The translations under genes were made by a program, and so were the position numbers. Positions 12,546 through 23,663 of a stretch of DNA of 64,000 nucleotides are shown here, one piece after another. Below the pieces are notes generated by a model. It made no database searches and was not told the origin of the DNA. It was given only the letters and a program-made list of their open reading frames with translations. The stretch is taken from positions 11,244,534 to 11,308,533 of the forward strand of contig NC_030851.1 in NCBI RefSeq assembly GCF_000208745.1. The letters are read 5' to 3'. Positions within the stretch are counted from its first letter, which is position 1. Every line of letters starts with the position of its first letter. This DNA is from Theobroma cacao (taxonomy: Eukaryota > Streptophyta > Magnoliopsida > Malvales > Malvaceae).

Positions 12546-14689
12546 AGGTTAAGGTTAAGGGTTTTGATAGAATGGATAAAAAGGCCCAAAACATGTATTG
12601 AAGGGTGATCAACCAAGGATTATTCATGTGAAAATCTTTTGAGACATTTGTCTTTTTAATTTTTCAAAGCATGTCTTTCCATCAATTTTTCTTTTCTTTT
12701 TTCATCACTTTTTAATAATCTTTTTTTCTTTTTTGTTTTTGATGGGTTGAACTCGAAAAACCTTTAAAACTCGAGTTCTTTTGCATTTGCCCCTTCATAT
12801 AAGGCGTTCTTTTTCTCAAAGTGAGCTCTTATTCTCCTTATTTCTGAACAAGATTCTCATACATATTTGCCCCTCTAATATGGGAGGTGATCTTTGGTTA
12901 AGGCGCATTTAGAAAAAAAAAATTGATAGGATTAAAGGGGTAGTAAGCAGATAATTTCTCATTTGCGAATAGGAGAATGAAACATGGCCATTTCTCATCT
13001 CAAATATGGTTTTTTTTTTATGCTAAAAGTTCTCGTATAGCCCAACTACCCTGTTAAAATTTTATTAATAAAATAAAAGAAAAACGTACATAGGAGGGGG
13101 ACATCAACCTTACCTCTGATTTTACATGAGCATAAACTAAAATTAAATAAGGCTTAAAAAGGGTTCTACGTTGTGTGCATAATTTTAGATGCTATAGTAA
13201 AGATAAAATCCCCATTTTAACAAGAGTCTAAAAGTAAAAGGAAATAACAATAAAAATAAATTAGGAGTACTACTCATTTACATTTATTTAAAACGAACAT
13301 ATGGTAAATTAAGTCCATCTAATTTTAAAATAACACCTAATTTGCCTTGAACATGAATGAATACCTTAATATTTTGGTGAGTATGACCCTGATTCGATAG
13401 AAAGTTTACCTCTTGATTACCTTCCCTATAGATGTGCGAAAATCTATATGAAATATTCTGTAAGCATTTCCTTATGGTTACTTACCTTAGAGAGCAATCT
13501 CTATAAGGGATAAATTTTACAGTAAAAGTTGAATTTTCTTTGTTTTTTCTTTTTCTTGGTTTGGCATTGTTTAAAATGTCTAAAGTACATGATGTTACTA
13601 TCAACTTTTCTCACAATTCTCTTTTTTTTTTCTTTCTTTTTTTCATACTTTCACAACTCAAAGCTTGGCTCAAATTTTCCAAAATGAAGGATTCATTAAG
13701 GATGCCCTTCCTTGATCAACTACTCAAGCGAAGGCTTAAGCAATAACTTTGAGCAATTATGACCCTTTATAAACCTTTAGAGATCTCACTTCAAACCTCA
13801 ATTTCGCAAATTTCTCCTGCTAGCATTTCTAAATGAAGAAGAATCAAAGGTTATTTTACACGTTAGGTGTCTTAGAGGTATTGAGAAATTCTTCTTCTTC
13901 TGATCATCTTGCCCTAAAATGTAGGTGAAAGGATAACTTTAGGGAATGGGTGGAGAAGCTCACATCTTGGATTCAATCGATAGAGGTTGAGTAGTTTTAA
14001 TCTATTTGAAGTTTTGGCTAGTCTTGACACTTATCGAATTACCAACTTCAGATTCTTTCCAAAAGTGCAAGATTTGTTTGATTTTTAATAAAGATGATTT
14101 TTATCTTGTCACGACATTGATCATTACTTAGGTGAAGACCATCGTCCTTAGGTGTGAAATGATAAGATTGATGGAGTTTCAAACTTTTGTTTCCTTTTGG
14201 ATTCAAGCCCTTACATGGCCTTTATTCACTTGGTCAAGGTATTGAAAGTGTTTGAAGATATGGTTTGAGAATGTTTATGATTTTGAGTTCATTTGCAAAT
14301 AATAACCACCAATTCTTTTGAGATTCTTTTCATCATTTATTATATAAGAACCTTTTTCTTTTCTTTTTTATGCATCATTTTTGAAACAAGTAGTATAGGG
14401 CTTTATTTTTAAATTGCCAACATTCTAAAAACTCCTCTTTTTTAAAAAAAAATAAATAAAGAATAACCAAAAAAATTTTGAGCAATTTTCAAACTCATTT
14501 ACAAACTTGATGCAACTCATGACAACATGTTATGATGCATGAAAGACAAGAGTTTATATTCCCAAAGGTTTACGCTCTTGAAACAATATACACAACAGAA
14601 AAGTGATCAAAGATTGCCCCCCAATTGGCATGCCACTAAATTATTCCACAACATAAGCCTTGCATTTATCACCCTTGATTTCCATAATT
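12546..14689. other. Non-coding, probably 3' part of a Gypsy (Tat-like) element
   Basis: AT- and pyrimidine-rich sequence with homopolymer T runs and phrases such as TTTGCCCCTCTAATATGGGAGG. No recognisable protein domain on either strand; the 68-codon frame at 13540-13746 is low-complexity. Its position next to the minus-strand gag relic suggests degraded element sequence. This is inference. Confidence 0.4.
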
Positions 14690-16549
14690 GATGTTGACAA
14701 GTTCTCTGAATTTAGTTGGGTCTGCATTGATTAAAGCTTAAACTTTGTTCTTGAGTGCAATGCAATTCTCCGTGGAATGACCTTGAACCCCAGAATGGTA
14801 ATCTCATTTAACATTTGGGTTATACCATCTTAGGTAAGGAGGTTTCCTAGGCTTGGCAGGAATAATGAAAATTTTATGATTTTGTACCAATAAAGGGACA
14901 AGCTCTGTGTAGGACATTTGTAATGAATGGTACACTTTAGGTTTCTTTCTCTTGCTGCTTTAAAGGTAATCTAGATTAATTTCTTAATCACCTGAAGTGG
15001 ACATGTGGGGTAGGGGAGATTGTGTAAGTGGTGACTGAGCGTAAGAAGCGAAGGGTCGAGGTAGATTATGGACATATGGTGATGGGTGTTAATGAGCACC
15101 TATAAGATCTCCTTGCATGTCACCAAATTTCCTCTTGTTCTGTCTTTCAAAAGTCATTGCTTGAACTCCTTCATCAAGAGCATCATATTCTCTCTTAATG
15201 TTCGAGTGTCTACGACCTTTCCCTTTTTATCCCATCTTAAATCTTTCCCACCGAGAACACTAAATTCGCAAAATCTGAATAAGCATTGCCCACCAATATG
15301 TTAAAATATGGAGGAAGGAAAGTATCAACAAATAGAGAATTTAATTTTCTACTAGTAAAGGGTGGTTGGACTTGTGATGCTATTTCCTTCCACCTATAAG
15401 CATATTCCTTGAAATTTTCAAAAGTGCTCTTTTCCATGTTTTAGAGGGTCATTCGATCAGGAATTGCTTCTAGCCTATGCAATGTATTGTCCAAAAAATG
15501 CTCGGGCCAAATTTTTCCATGTGCGAATATGATCTTTTTCCAACTTAAAATACCATTTAGCCATAGCTCCCTTTAGACTATTTAAGAAAAAATGAATAAG
15601 CAATTTTTCATCATGGGCATATGGAACCATCTTGTTGCAATACATGATCAAATGTACCTTAGGGCATTTGGTTCCATCATACTTTTTGAATTCTAGGACT
15701 TTAAACTTGGGTGGGATAACCACATTAGGCACCAAACCTAATTTCTTTGCCTTAATGAAATTATAGAGATCTATTCCCTCTATGGCTTTGAAATGCTCAT
15801 TTAAAAGATCATACTTTTGTTGCATTCTCGATTTTTCTCTCGATCTTCATAAGTTCGTTTTCAATTTTCGTTGTTCCTTGAAAACTTGAAGATCATTCCA
15901 TAGTCCCCCTATTTTCATTGGCATTCATTATCTCTATCACGACCCAAATTCCCAAGCCATGACCGGCGCATGGACTCAATGGACATAGCCTACCAAGCCC
16001 AAGTAAGCCTATCTATAAAACCTGTTTATCATTCCATCAAAATTACTAAAGTCATATTTCACAATCTCAATTCAAATAATGATGACCATTGCCAACTCGT
16101 AGTGGTATTAACTGTCAAAATATACATGTATTGTCTACAACATGTATTCTAATAATTTACATCAGATTTGTCCATACATATCAAAAGGAGACTCGATTTT
16201 CAGCAGAGAAACCTGAGTGACATATGGTTACTGAATGCCGAGATACCTACCAAGGAAACGAATCTACAAGGGTACCTCGACCTAGTTACCGGCTGCCTCT
16301 TGATCTGAAAATATGAAGTTAAAAACGGTGAGTATAAACCTAGTGAGTGAACAAGGAAGGGAACAAGCAAACAATAGGGAAGACTTAAAGAAATCATGAT
16401 GCATTTATTTTCAAAACAATGCTATTTAGTTTCATTTTTATTAAAACCCCTCATGTAAATCCCACATGAGTAAATCACTTGATGAAAAGGGTCCACGCTC
16501 AACAAAGGATTTGAAGAGTGAAAACTTTACTAGAATTCATGCAATTCAA

Positions 16550-17010
16550 GTCTTGTAAGCGACGGGTCCTCGCTGCAGCGGAAAAACATTCTCACTGCAG
16601 CTCTGCGGCAGCGAGAATGAATTTTCACTGTAGCTATGTTGGTCTCCAATTATCAACTGGCCGAGGGTTTTCTCAACTGGCCCAGGATTTCTCTTTAAAC
16701 CCCTCATTTTCGATCTAGTTAATTAATTTCCTTAATATTGGAAGTCAATGGTTCACTATGGTGTTAAAGGGGTGGAAAATGTGGTAAAAATCAACAAGGT
16801 AACCAAGTGGGACAAAACGTTTCTCGCTGTAGCAAAATTCGGCTGGCCAAACAAAGAGTTTCTCGCTGCACAGAGAAGTTACAGTAACTTTCTCGTTGCA
16901 GCGAAATGCATTCTCACTGCGGCGAGAACCAAGTCCGGTGAAAGCCCTCACAACCCGAGAGTTTCTCACTGCAGTGAGATTCATTCTCGCTGCAGCGAGA
17001 ATCAGAGCAC
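16550..17010. repeat. Cluster of CTGCAG-centred palindromes
   Basis: At least six copies of a motif TTCTCRCTGCAGYGAGAA, some degenerate. The best is a perfect 20-bp palindrome, ATTCTCGCTGCAGCGAGAAT, at 16983-17002. Another perfect 16-bp palindrome, TCTCACTGCAGTGAGA, precedes it at about 16965. Degenerate copies are near 16572, 16591, 16829, 16860 and 16890-16925. Confidence 0.9.
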
Positions 17011-17194
17011 CATGAAAAAAGTTTTCATTCCCCTCAAGAAAAAGCCATCTTGCTGAAATAACAAAAGTAACATGAAACACATATAAATTTCCAAAATTCA
17101 ACATGTCAAATTCTCACATTTGCATTACAACCATATATCATATATGTGTGTATATATATATATCAATCATCATGCACACCCTCCCATCATCATC

Positions 17195-17362
17195 AGCTCA
17201 TATGCAGTCCCACTAGCATATGACTGGGTCAGCATCAGCTTATGCGCACTCCTACTCGCACATAACCAAGTCAGCATCGGCTTATGCGCACTCCCACTAA
17301 CACACAACCGGGTTAGCATCGATTTATGCACACTCCTACTCACACATAGCCGGGTTAATATC
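17195..17362. repeat. 42-bp tandem repeat, four units
   Basis: Four contiguous 42-bp units starting at 17195, each containing TTATGCRCACTCCYACT and ending GTYAGCATC or a close variant. Because 42 is a multiple of three, open frames with a 14-residue periodicity appear on both strands. They are by-products of the repeat, not genes. Confidence 0.9.
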
Positions 17363-18156
17363 ATTACACAACATTATTTGTAGATATTTATATATCAACA
17401 TAATGTAGTAGTACAACAATCCATAACAGCCACATGTCACATATAGAGATAATTTATCAAAGGCTTGTTCCTAAGGCACCCGTTTTTAAGAAAGATTGAA
17501 TAAATCATTCACATTCCCAAAATTATTTTAAAATGCAAGTTCACTCACTGGTATTTCGTTGAACCTTTAGTCGATTCTAACTCCCCTAATGGTCCAAATG
17601 AGACGGTGGGGCTTCATTGGAACCTATCATCACATTAACATCATAATTAATTCAATTCTCATAATTACAAGTTCTACAAGCCATCACCTACTAGTTTCTA
17701 AGTGCCATTAAATGGCTATCCATTTTCACTATCCTAATCACTCCAAAGTGAATTAACAACCTCAACTACAAAATATTCACAAGTCAAATCTCTAGCCATT
17801 CCCAACACTAAAAATTCAACTCTAATTTACTACTCACTTTAATAGCTTTGAAACTTTGAAATTCTTTCCACTAATTCTCCAAATTATTGTAAAGCTCTTT
17901 CTTTCTCTCTCTAAAAACCTAACTAGTGAGAGAAAGTATGGAAGTAATATTTTTCAAGGGTTTTAAAGTGAAAGAGTGAAAGAGTACAAGGGTTCTATGC
18001 AAAAGTGCACAAAAGCTTGAAAATGGAGCTATTTTGAGAGAGGTTATGGAGGTTTCATATCAAGCTTCCATGGAGGATGAAAGCAACGTGAAAGAGAAGA
18101 ACGAAGAAGAAGAAGAAGCTGCTGGAAAATGGGAGAAGAAGTTGCTGGAAGAAAGA

Positions 18157-18166
18157 TATATTTATA
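18157..18166 (-). promoter_or_regulatory. TATA box of the solo LTR
   Basis: TATAAATATA on the minus strand, about 390 bp from the LTR's 5' end. Candidate U3 promoter. Confidence 0.5.
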
Positions 18167-18680
18167 GCCCAAGCTTATCCACTCCACTTAAATTACCAAA
18201 ATGCCATCACAAGTTAACTTGTTCTCCTCTAATCCTTTATGCAATCTTTTTACTCTTTTGACACTAGGACAAGGTCCATAATAGTCTAGAAATGCTCGGG
18301 TTCATGAAAACTTAAAAATTTGACTCGAAATGAAAAATGACCATTTTGCCCCTACCGTGGAAATCATCATCATTTTTATTTCCTTCTTCATTTTATCCAT
18401 ATTTTCTTCATTCATTTATGTCTTAGGCCTACTTAGGCCTTAATATTGTTTAAAACTTACTTTTAGGGGCTTATTAAGGAAATGACGAAACTACCCCTAG
18501 TTCGTGTTATTGCGTCTATGCCTAGTTACGAGCCTATAGAGGTTGAGGTCTCACAATCTCCATTAGCTTTGCCAACTGTTTTCTCAACTCTTCTTGAGTC
18601 TTCTCCATCTTGTCTATCAAATTTGATTGTTCATCTCTCATGATTCTAGCTTGAGCCCCTATATTGTGCTAATTGTAAAT

Positions 18681-19237
18681 GGGCTCCCTCGAGCTTTTCT
18701 CTTTTCACAAGATGGAAACAAATTATACTAAAGATCTTTCTAGATATCTTGATCCTTCAATATATAATTAGAAAGAGATATTTTATTCTCGAGAATCAAC
18801 AATAATCTTGCATGTTCTTTCATGGAATATAGTAAGGTCAAGTGATGCTACTTGCAACAAAGGAAGATGAATAATGAGTGCATGTGCGTCAAAATCGATG
18901 GATGTTTAAATGCATGATGGAATGATTAAATGTATGACGAGTGATTTAAAACACAAAGACACTTGATTATGAATAGTGCACCAACATGATTACATTTCAA
19001 ACAAAATCTCTTTTTCCATTTTTGTGTTTTTTTTTATGTTATTATGAAACAAAATTTAGAAAAATATTGAACAAGACCTCAAAAGTCAACATTGATATGT
19101 TCATGACAACATAATTCTTTACGAACATAAACCCATTCTTACAAGATTCAAAAGAAATTAAAGATTAAAATGTCTTAAGGACTCAAAAAACTTTTATGAA
19201 AAAATCAGCAAAGTCAATCTTTCTTTCATCTTGACAC
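18681..19237. other. Non-coding spacer between the two gag relics
   Basis: AT-rich, with no domain on either strand. Probably 5'-leader or 3'-flank sequence of the two Gypsy relics. Confidence 0.4.
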
Positions 19238-20090
19238 CTAATTGTGCTTCCTATAACCATGCCCCATCATTTTTGCTGGATCAAACCATTTGGCATCTAT
19301 TAATGTTTGCATTTGATAGTTAAAGGCGTCACAATCTTTAATGGAATGTCCCATAGCTCCACTATGATAATAACATCTTTTGTTTGAATTGAACCACTTT
19401 GGGTATAAAGGTCGCAAGGGTTCCAAAGACACCGGGACAATAAAATGATCACGAACTAATTGATAAAAGAGTTCTTTGTAAGTAACGAGTATAGAGTCAA
19501 ATTGTTTTTTCTTTCTAGATTGTTTTTAAGGGATGCTTAGGCTAGGAGTAGGGGTGGTTGATAATGGTGCTTGTGGTTGGGTTTGAAAGGCTTGTTAAAA
19601 GGGTTGTTGAAAAGTGCTTGGACAAGGGTATGAATTTGGCCGTAAATTGATACTTGTGGGTTGAAAAGTGATGGGTTATGAATATGCACTTGGTTGAAAA
19701 CCATTGTTCGGGGGTTGTGTAGCATTTGGAAACCTCATCTTGGTTATGAAACTTTTCAACTCAATCATCCACGTATTCAACTCATCTATCCCTTTTACAA
19801 CTTTTTTCAGACTTTAATCTTTACTTGGGCCATTGAGCAATATGTTGAATCTATCAAGGACAAATTGATTTTTATTTAGTGATTGCTTTTGGCATGGTTC
19901 AATTTAAAGTGATGGGGATTCTTGCAGATGAATTCCATTAGCTTCATTGAGACATTCAACCCTTTCCATCAATTTGGCAATCTGTCCTTTCATCTCTCAA
20001 AAGTCATGTCCAAATTCTTCTTCATTGCGTTCTAGTGCACTTACCCTTACTTCCAATTGGTGTTCCATATCTTTCAATCCTTTTTGACCC
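19238..20090 (-). pseudogene. Gypsy (Tat-like) gag relic B
   Basis: Minus strand, N to C: a coiled-coil start (MEHQLEVRVSALERNEEEF, about 20070-20010; then KGQIAKLMERVECLNE), a proline/asparagine-rich linker, and a knuckle-like segment RCYYHSGAMGHSIKDCDAF followed by QMQTLIDAKWFD (19432-19238). The central Retrotrans_gag domain seen in relic A is missing, so this copy has an internal deletion as well as frameshifts. The relic lies downstream, in sense, of a primer site at 21511-21528 and probably belongs to the same element. Confidence 0.75.
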
Positions 20091-21510
20091 AAACCAAAAT
20101 AAATTAGGAAAGAAAACTAAAATTTATGGATTTTTTCCTTTTTTTAAAATATAAATTTATTCCTTTTCCTACAAAACTAACAACACTGCAAGGTTCTTCT
20201 TTATTAGAATAAACATGAGATGGTTGCATGTAGATGAAAATATGATATATACATGCATGCATGAAATGCTAAAATGCAATGATGCTTTGATGTATGGATG
20301 ATATGAACTGAAATGGTAGACCACATTATTGAAAATCATGTATAGTGGGAAGATGAAACATTTTTAAATTAAAATCCCTCTCTTTTGTTGATTTTGTAGG
20401 AAATGGAAGAAATGAAAGACCCTTTTTGTTGCCTAAATGAAAACACCCCTTTCTTTTTTTTTTTTTGCAAGAAACATCATTTTCTCTTTTTCGTTCCTCA
20501 ATTATTTTTGTAAGAGAGGAAGCTTTTCTTTGTTTCTTTTTTCTCATTTTTATGGACAAAATGAACTAAAGACCTTTTTTTTTAGAAGACCTCACTTGAA
20601 GGAAAGACCTTTTTCTCTTTCTTGTTTTCTTTCTTTATATTTTTTTTTCACGAAAGAAAAAATCCTCTTTTTTTTCATGTTTATCCTTTTTTATTTTAAG
20701 GAGAAAAGAAAGAAAGCTATTCTTTTGATATTTTTAAAGTAAAAAAATTATAGAGAAATAATGAATGTAAAAAATTTTGTTCTTTTCCTTTCTTTAAATA
20801 AGATGGAAAAAGAAAGGAAAGAAAATATTATTTTGTATCTATTTTGGTTTTTTTTTAAAAAAGATCACTTTGACATGTGTTATTTTTGTTTTATGAAAAA
20901 TGAGGTTTTTAAGACAAAATTGTTCCTTCATGTGTCCTAAATTAAAGTGTACTCTTCATGACTGTTTATTACGGCTCTACGTATGGGATGGCTCTTCACA
21001 GCTTTCTATATGTTGAGTTTGGTTTCACTTAGAGCTAAAGGTTCCCAAATTGTTCCTTGCTGTCATCTCACATGGACTAGCAAGACACCCTGGTTTTCAC
21101 CCATTATAGGCTTCAAACGGACTAAGTTCAATCTGAGTGGGAGTGTTTCACTAGCCTATGCGAACGTTATCACTTCATGAGAGCATGGCTACTTAACCCC
21201 CTTCTAATGGTGGCAAAGCTCGGGTAGAAGGCTCATGCATGAATGCAAACGTGCTATGTGTGAGAAGAAACATTCCAACCCTTGACCATTAATCTCATGC
21301 CCTTATCCTAAATGCCTCACAACTATTGAAATGTAGAAAGTAAATTAAATAAGATAAAATAATAAAGATAAACAAACTAAGTGAATAAAGGGAATGTTAT
21401 TTATTTTTTTATTTTTTCTTAAAATTAAGGGAAATAAGGTAGGATATTGAATCATAATTAATTAAGGCTTAGGATAACACATAATTAATTACTAGCTCGA
21501 CTCTTGAAGT
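20091..21510 (-). other. Probable 5' untranslated region of Gypsy relic B
   Basis: Lies between a primer-like site and gag. It is rich in poly-T/poly-C tracts (20440-20720) and short low-complexity frames. No recognisable protein is encoded. Confidence 0.4.
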
Positions 21511-21528
21511 TCCCAGTGGAGTTGCCAA
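21511..21528 (-). other. Primer-binding site of Tat-like Gypsy element
   Basis: On the minus strand it reads TTGGCAACTCCACTGGGA. This is one or two changes from the TGGCGACTCCACTGGGGA found just after the LTR of many Tat/Ogre-like elements. It lies 2 bp from a TGTTGTAACA LTR edge at 21531. Confidence 0.7.
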
Positions 21529-21530
21529 AC

Positions 21531-22600
21531 TGTTGTAACATGTGGGTTTGGGAACCCGATCGCTGGATGTGGAATGGTTGGGAGTTGCCACTAATCATTT
21601 TTGTCTAAGTGTGATTGGCCATCTATTGACTCGGTTCTAATCAACATGGTCTTAAATTACTTTAGGTTTGTCGAAATAACAGTAACTGGTTTATGGGCTT
21701 TAGAATGGGTTCGACCGTACGGTTACACACAGGGAAAGATTACCACTCCCACTATACTCGTTCCATGAATGGTACCATTTAATCATATTTATCCTATTTG
21801 AACCTCAATTTTTATTTATTTTTATGTTTCCTTATATATTTTTTATTGTTGATTTTACATGTCTAATTTTTAATCTTTCTTTCTAATTTATTATTACTAT
21901 TTTTTTATTTTTGTTAAAAATTAAAGTTGATTTTTCCCGTTTTACAAATGCACAAAAAGCAATTATGATGTCACGATTTATAAATTTTAAATGATGGGAA
22001 GCGAAAATCTTGCATCGAAAAATTCATTCGTAGACCATCCCAATGCTTTGATGAGATCTAGAAGTTTTTCCCACTTAGAGATGCCCTTGGAAGAACTCAT
22101 CTCTACAAGTGTTTCGAGAAAATCCCATAATTGGAGTTCTCATCCCATTAACAAAATATACGTGTCGTATGCTATGATAAAATAAAATTATGAATAATGT
22201 CAAGTGAACAAGTTTATAAATATAATTTATTTGATTATAATTTCTATATATTTAATGGTTTAATATAATTAAATAATTCATTTGTTTTTTTACTATATAT
22301 CTTTTAAAGAAATATTTTATTTAAATTGATAATTCCTAATTAATTTTTATTTTATGGGTTATTATTATTTTATTCTTCAAATTATTTTTTTATTGAAGAA
22401 ACAACCAATCTTTTATTTGCAGTAATTGTTTGAATTAATTAACAACTATCAATTTTAATTTTAGGTAGACTATTATATGAATTTATTCATTTATGAGTTT
22501 AAGGTAATTGCTTGAATTAATGGAACTTTGGAATATAAAATTAGGATTTAGCTCGACCCTTCGGAGAAAACTCTAATCAAATTCCGTTCTTAAGAAAGTC
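21531..22600 (-). repeat. Probable 5' LTR of Gypsy relic B (right edge unresolved)
   Basis: The edge next to the primer site reads TGTTGTAACATG on the plus strand, giving ...TTACAACA on the sense strand. The following ~250 bp are less AT-rich than the surroundings. No matching partner LTR or target duplication was found, so the right boundary is only a guess. Confidence 0.45.
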
Positions 22601-23199
22601 ATCCCGAAGATTGCAACTCTTTGCCTTTATGAGTGAAATTCTGTGATTGAAATCAATCCAAAACAACCATTATATTTTTATATTTATAATTTTATATTAT
22701 ATCATATTTTCTCTTTTCCATTTTTTTTATATACCTATAAATATATAAATTTGTGTAGCTTAATATTTCATTTCTATTACCTTCCTAACTTATTTTATTT
22801 ATGATTAAATGATTTTATTTTTCTTATATTTTCTTTCATTTATATATAAATCTATTTCTTTATAACTAGATTCTTTCCCTACTTGGATCTTCCCTCGTTT
22901 TTTTTTTCCCTTTTTACTAAACATTTATTTGTTTTCTACATTTTACCTATTTAAGTCTATCATAATAATTATTATTTATGCATATATTTTCTTCATATAT
23001 TTTACTTAACTAAACATATTCTTCTTGTAACTAAACATTCATCTACCTTTTTGTGTTTATTGCTTTTTGTTTTCTCTCTTATTTAGTTATTTATTATATT
23101 ATATTATTTCTTTTTTCCTAAAACGTCACATAAACTTTTCATAATATTTTTTTATTCTACTAGAGTTAATCATATTCTTCTACCATATTTTTTTTTTAG
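22601..23199. other. AT-rich stretch, no gene seen
   Basis: T-rich low-complexity DNA with many short poly-T and TTTAT runs. It presumably contains the left part of the truncated CACTA element. No terminal CACTAC sequence was found here. Confidence 0.35.
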
Positions 23200-23663
23200 T
23201 CAACAACTTTTGTCAACCACAATGAAAAGAATGATGCAATGTTCAGATTTGAATCTTCAAGAAAGACTAGTTCATCTCGAGTCTCATCATTGAACTTAAA
23301 CTTCAATCGTAAAGCATCCATAACCATTTCAGCATATGGATTTTCTATTCTGATTTCATTAACTACTTCATTCTTCTCATCAACAAAATGTCCCGATGAT
23401 TAGTCGGTATGGAATGATTCACTGTGTGCATCCCATATTATGTACGCACTAGTAAACCCTTTATGAAATAAATGTTCTTGAACCTTTTCAGTAACTAAGA
23501 ACTTGCTATTCAAACACCGAGAGTACGAACATCTAATCTTATTCCCAATCACATATCTTGGTTGACTGAACGTAAATGAGATAAATTTATGTACACCATT
23601 CACAAATTCTATCATTTGAAATCCACTTGGATCAACTTGGAAATAACTCCTATCTTGTTCCAT
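23200..23663 (-). pseudogene. CACTA (En/Spm) transposase, N-terminal transposase-associated domain
   Basis: The minus-strand frame 23663-23400 encodes an N-terminal domain (MEQDRSYFQVDPSGFQMIEF, FSQPRYVIGNKIRCSYSRC, VQEHLFHKGFTSAYIIW). It matches the family pattern of the transposase-associated domain that precedes TNP2 in plant CACTA elements. The cysteines expected for this zinc-binding-like module are partly present (RCSYSRCLN). After a stop at 23402-23400 the same frame continues with NPYAEMVMDAL and a short acidic piece to about 23200. The rest of TNP2 is absent. Either the stop is a disabling mutation or it lies in an unrecognised intron. Confidence 0.8.

Larger units (their letters stand above)
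15935..18555 (-). mobile_element. Solo LTR (2.62 kb), same superfamily as the LARD at 46.9-56.5 kb
   Basis: Flanked by the perfect 5-bp duplication ATCTC (15930-15934 and 18556-18560). Read on the minus strand it begins TGTGAGACC and ends GGGTCGTGATA, so the terminal CA has become TA. Its start resembles the LARD LTRs (cf. CATGACCGGCGCATGG with CATGACTGGCGCATGG at 46936), which share order and size. A TATA box (TATAAATATA, 18166-18157) is on the minus strand. It carries a field of CTGCAG-centred palindromes and a 42-bp tandem array. No internal region or second LTR is present, as expected after LTR-LTR recombination. Confidence 0.9.
14690..18680 (-). pseudogene. Gypsy (Tat-like) gag relic A, split by a solo LTR
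   Basis: Read on the minus strand. An N-terminal coiled-coil piece (DKMEKTQEELRKQLAKLME, 18665-18556) is followed, across a 2.6-kb solo LTR, by the Retrotrans_gag domain. That domain shows FKVLEFKKYDGTKCPKVHL and KLLIHFFLNSLKGAMAKWYF (15825-15475), then MEKSTFENFKEYAYRWKEIA (15437-15237) after a frameshift at about 15440-15475. A knuckle-like DYHSGVQGHSTENC motif lies near 14800. The reading frame across the solo-LTR site continues once the duplicated ATCTC is counted once. No protease, RT or integrase follows to the left, so pol has been lost. Confidence 0.85.

Noticed and set aside
16745..17383. Several overlapping open frames on both strands with repeated peptide patterns
   Set aside because: They arise from the palindrome field and the 42-bp tandem array in a solo LTR. 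Periodicity is a multiple of three and no domain is present.
20326..20742. Lys-rich and Phe-rich frames on opposite strands
   Set aside because: Low-complexity translation of a polypyrimidine stretch in a Gypsy leader.
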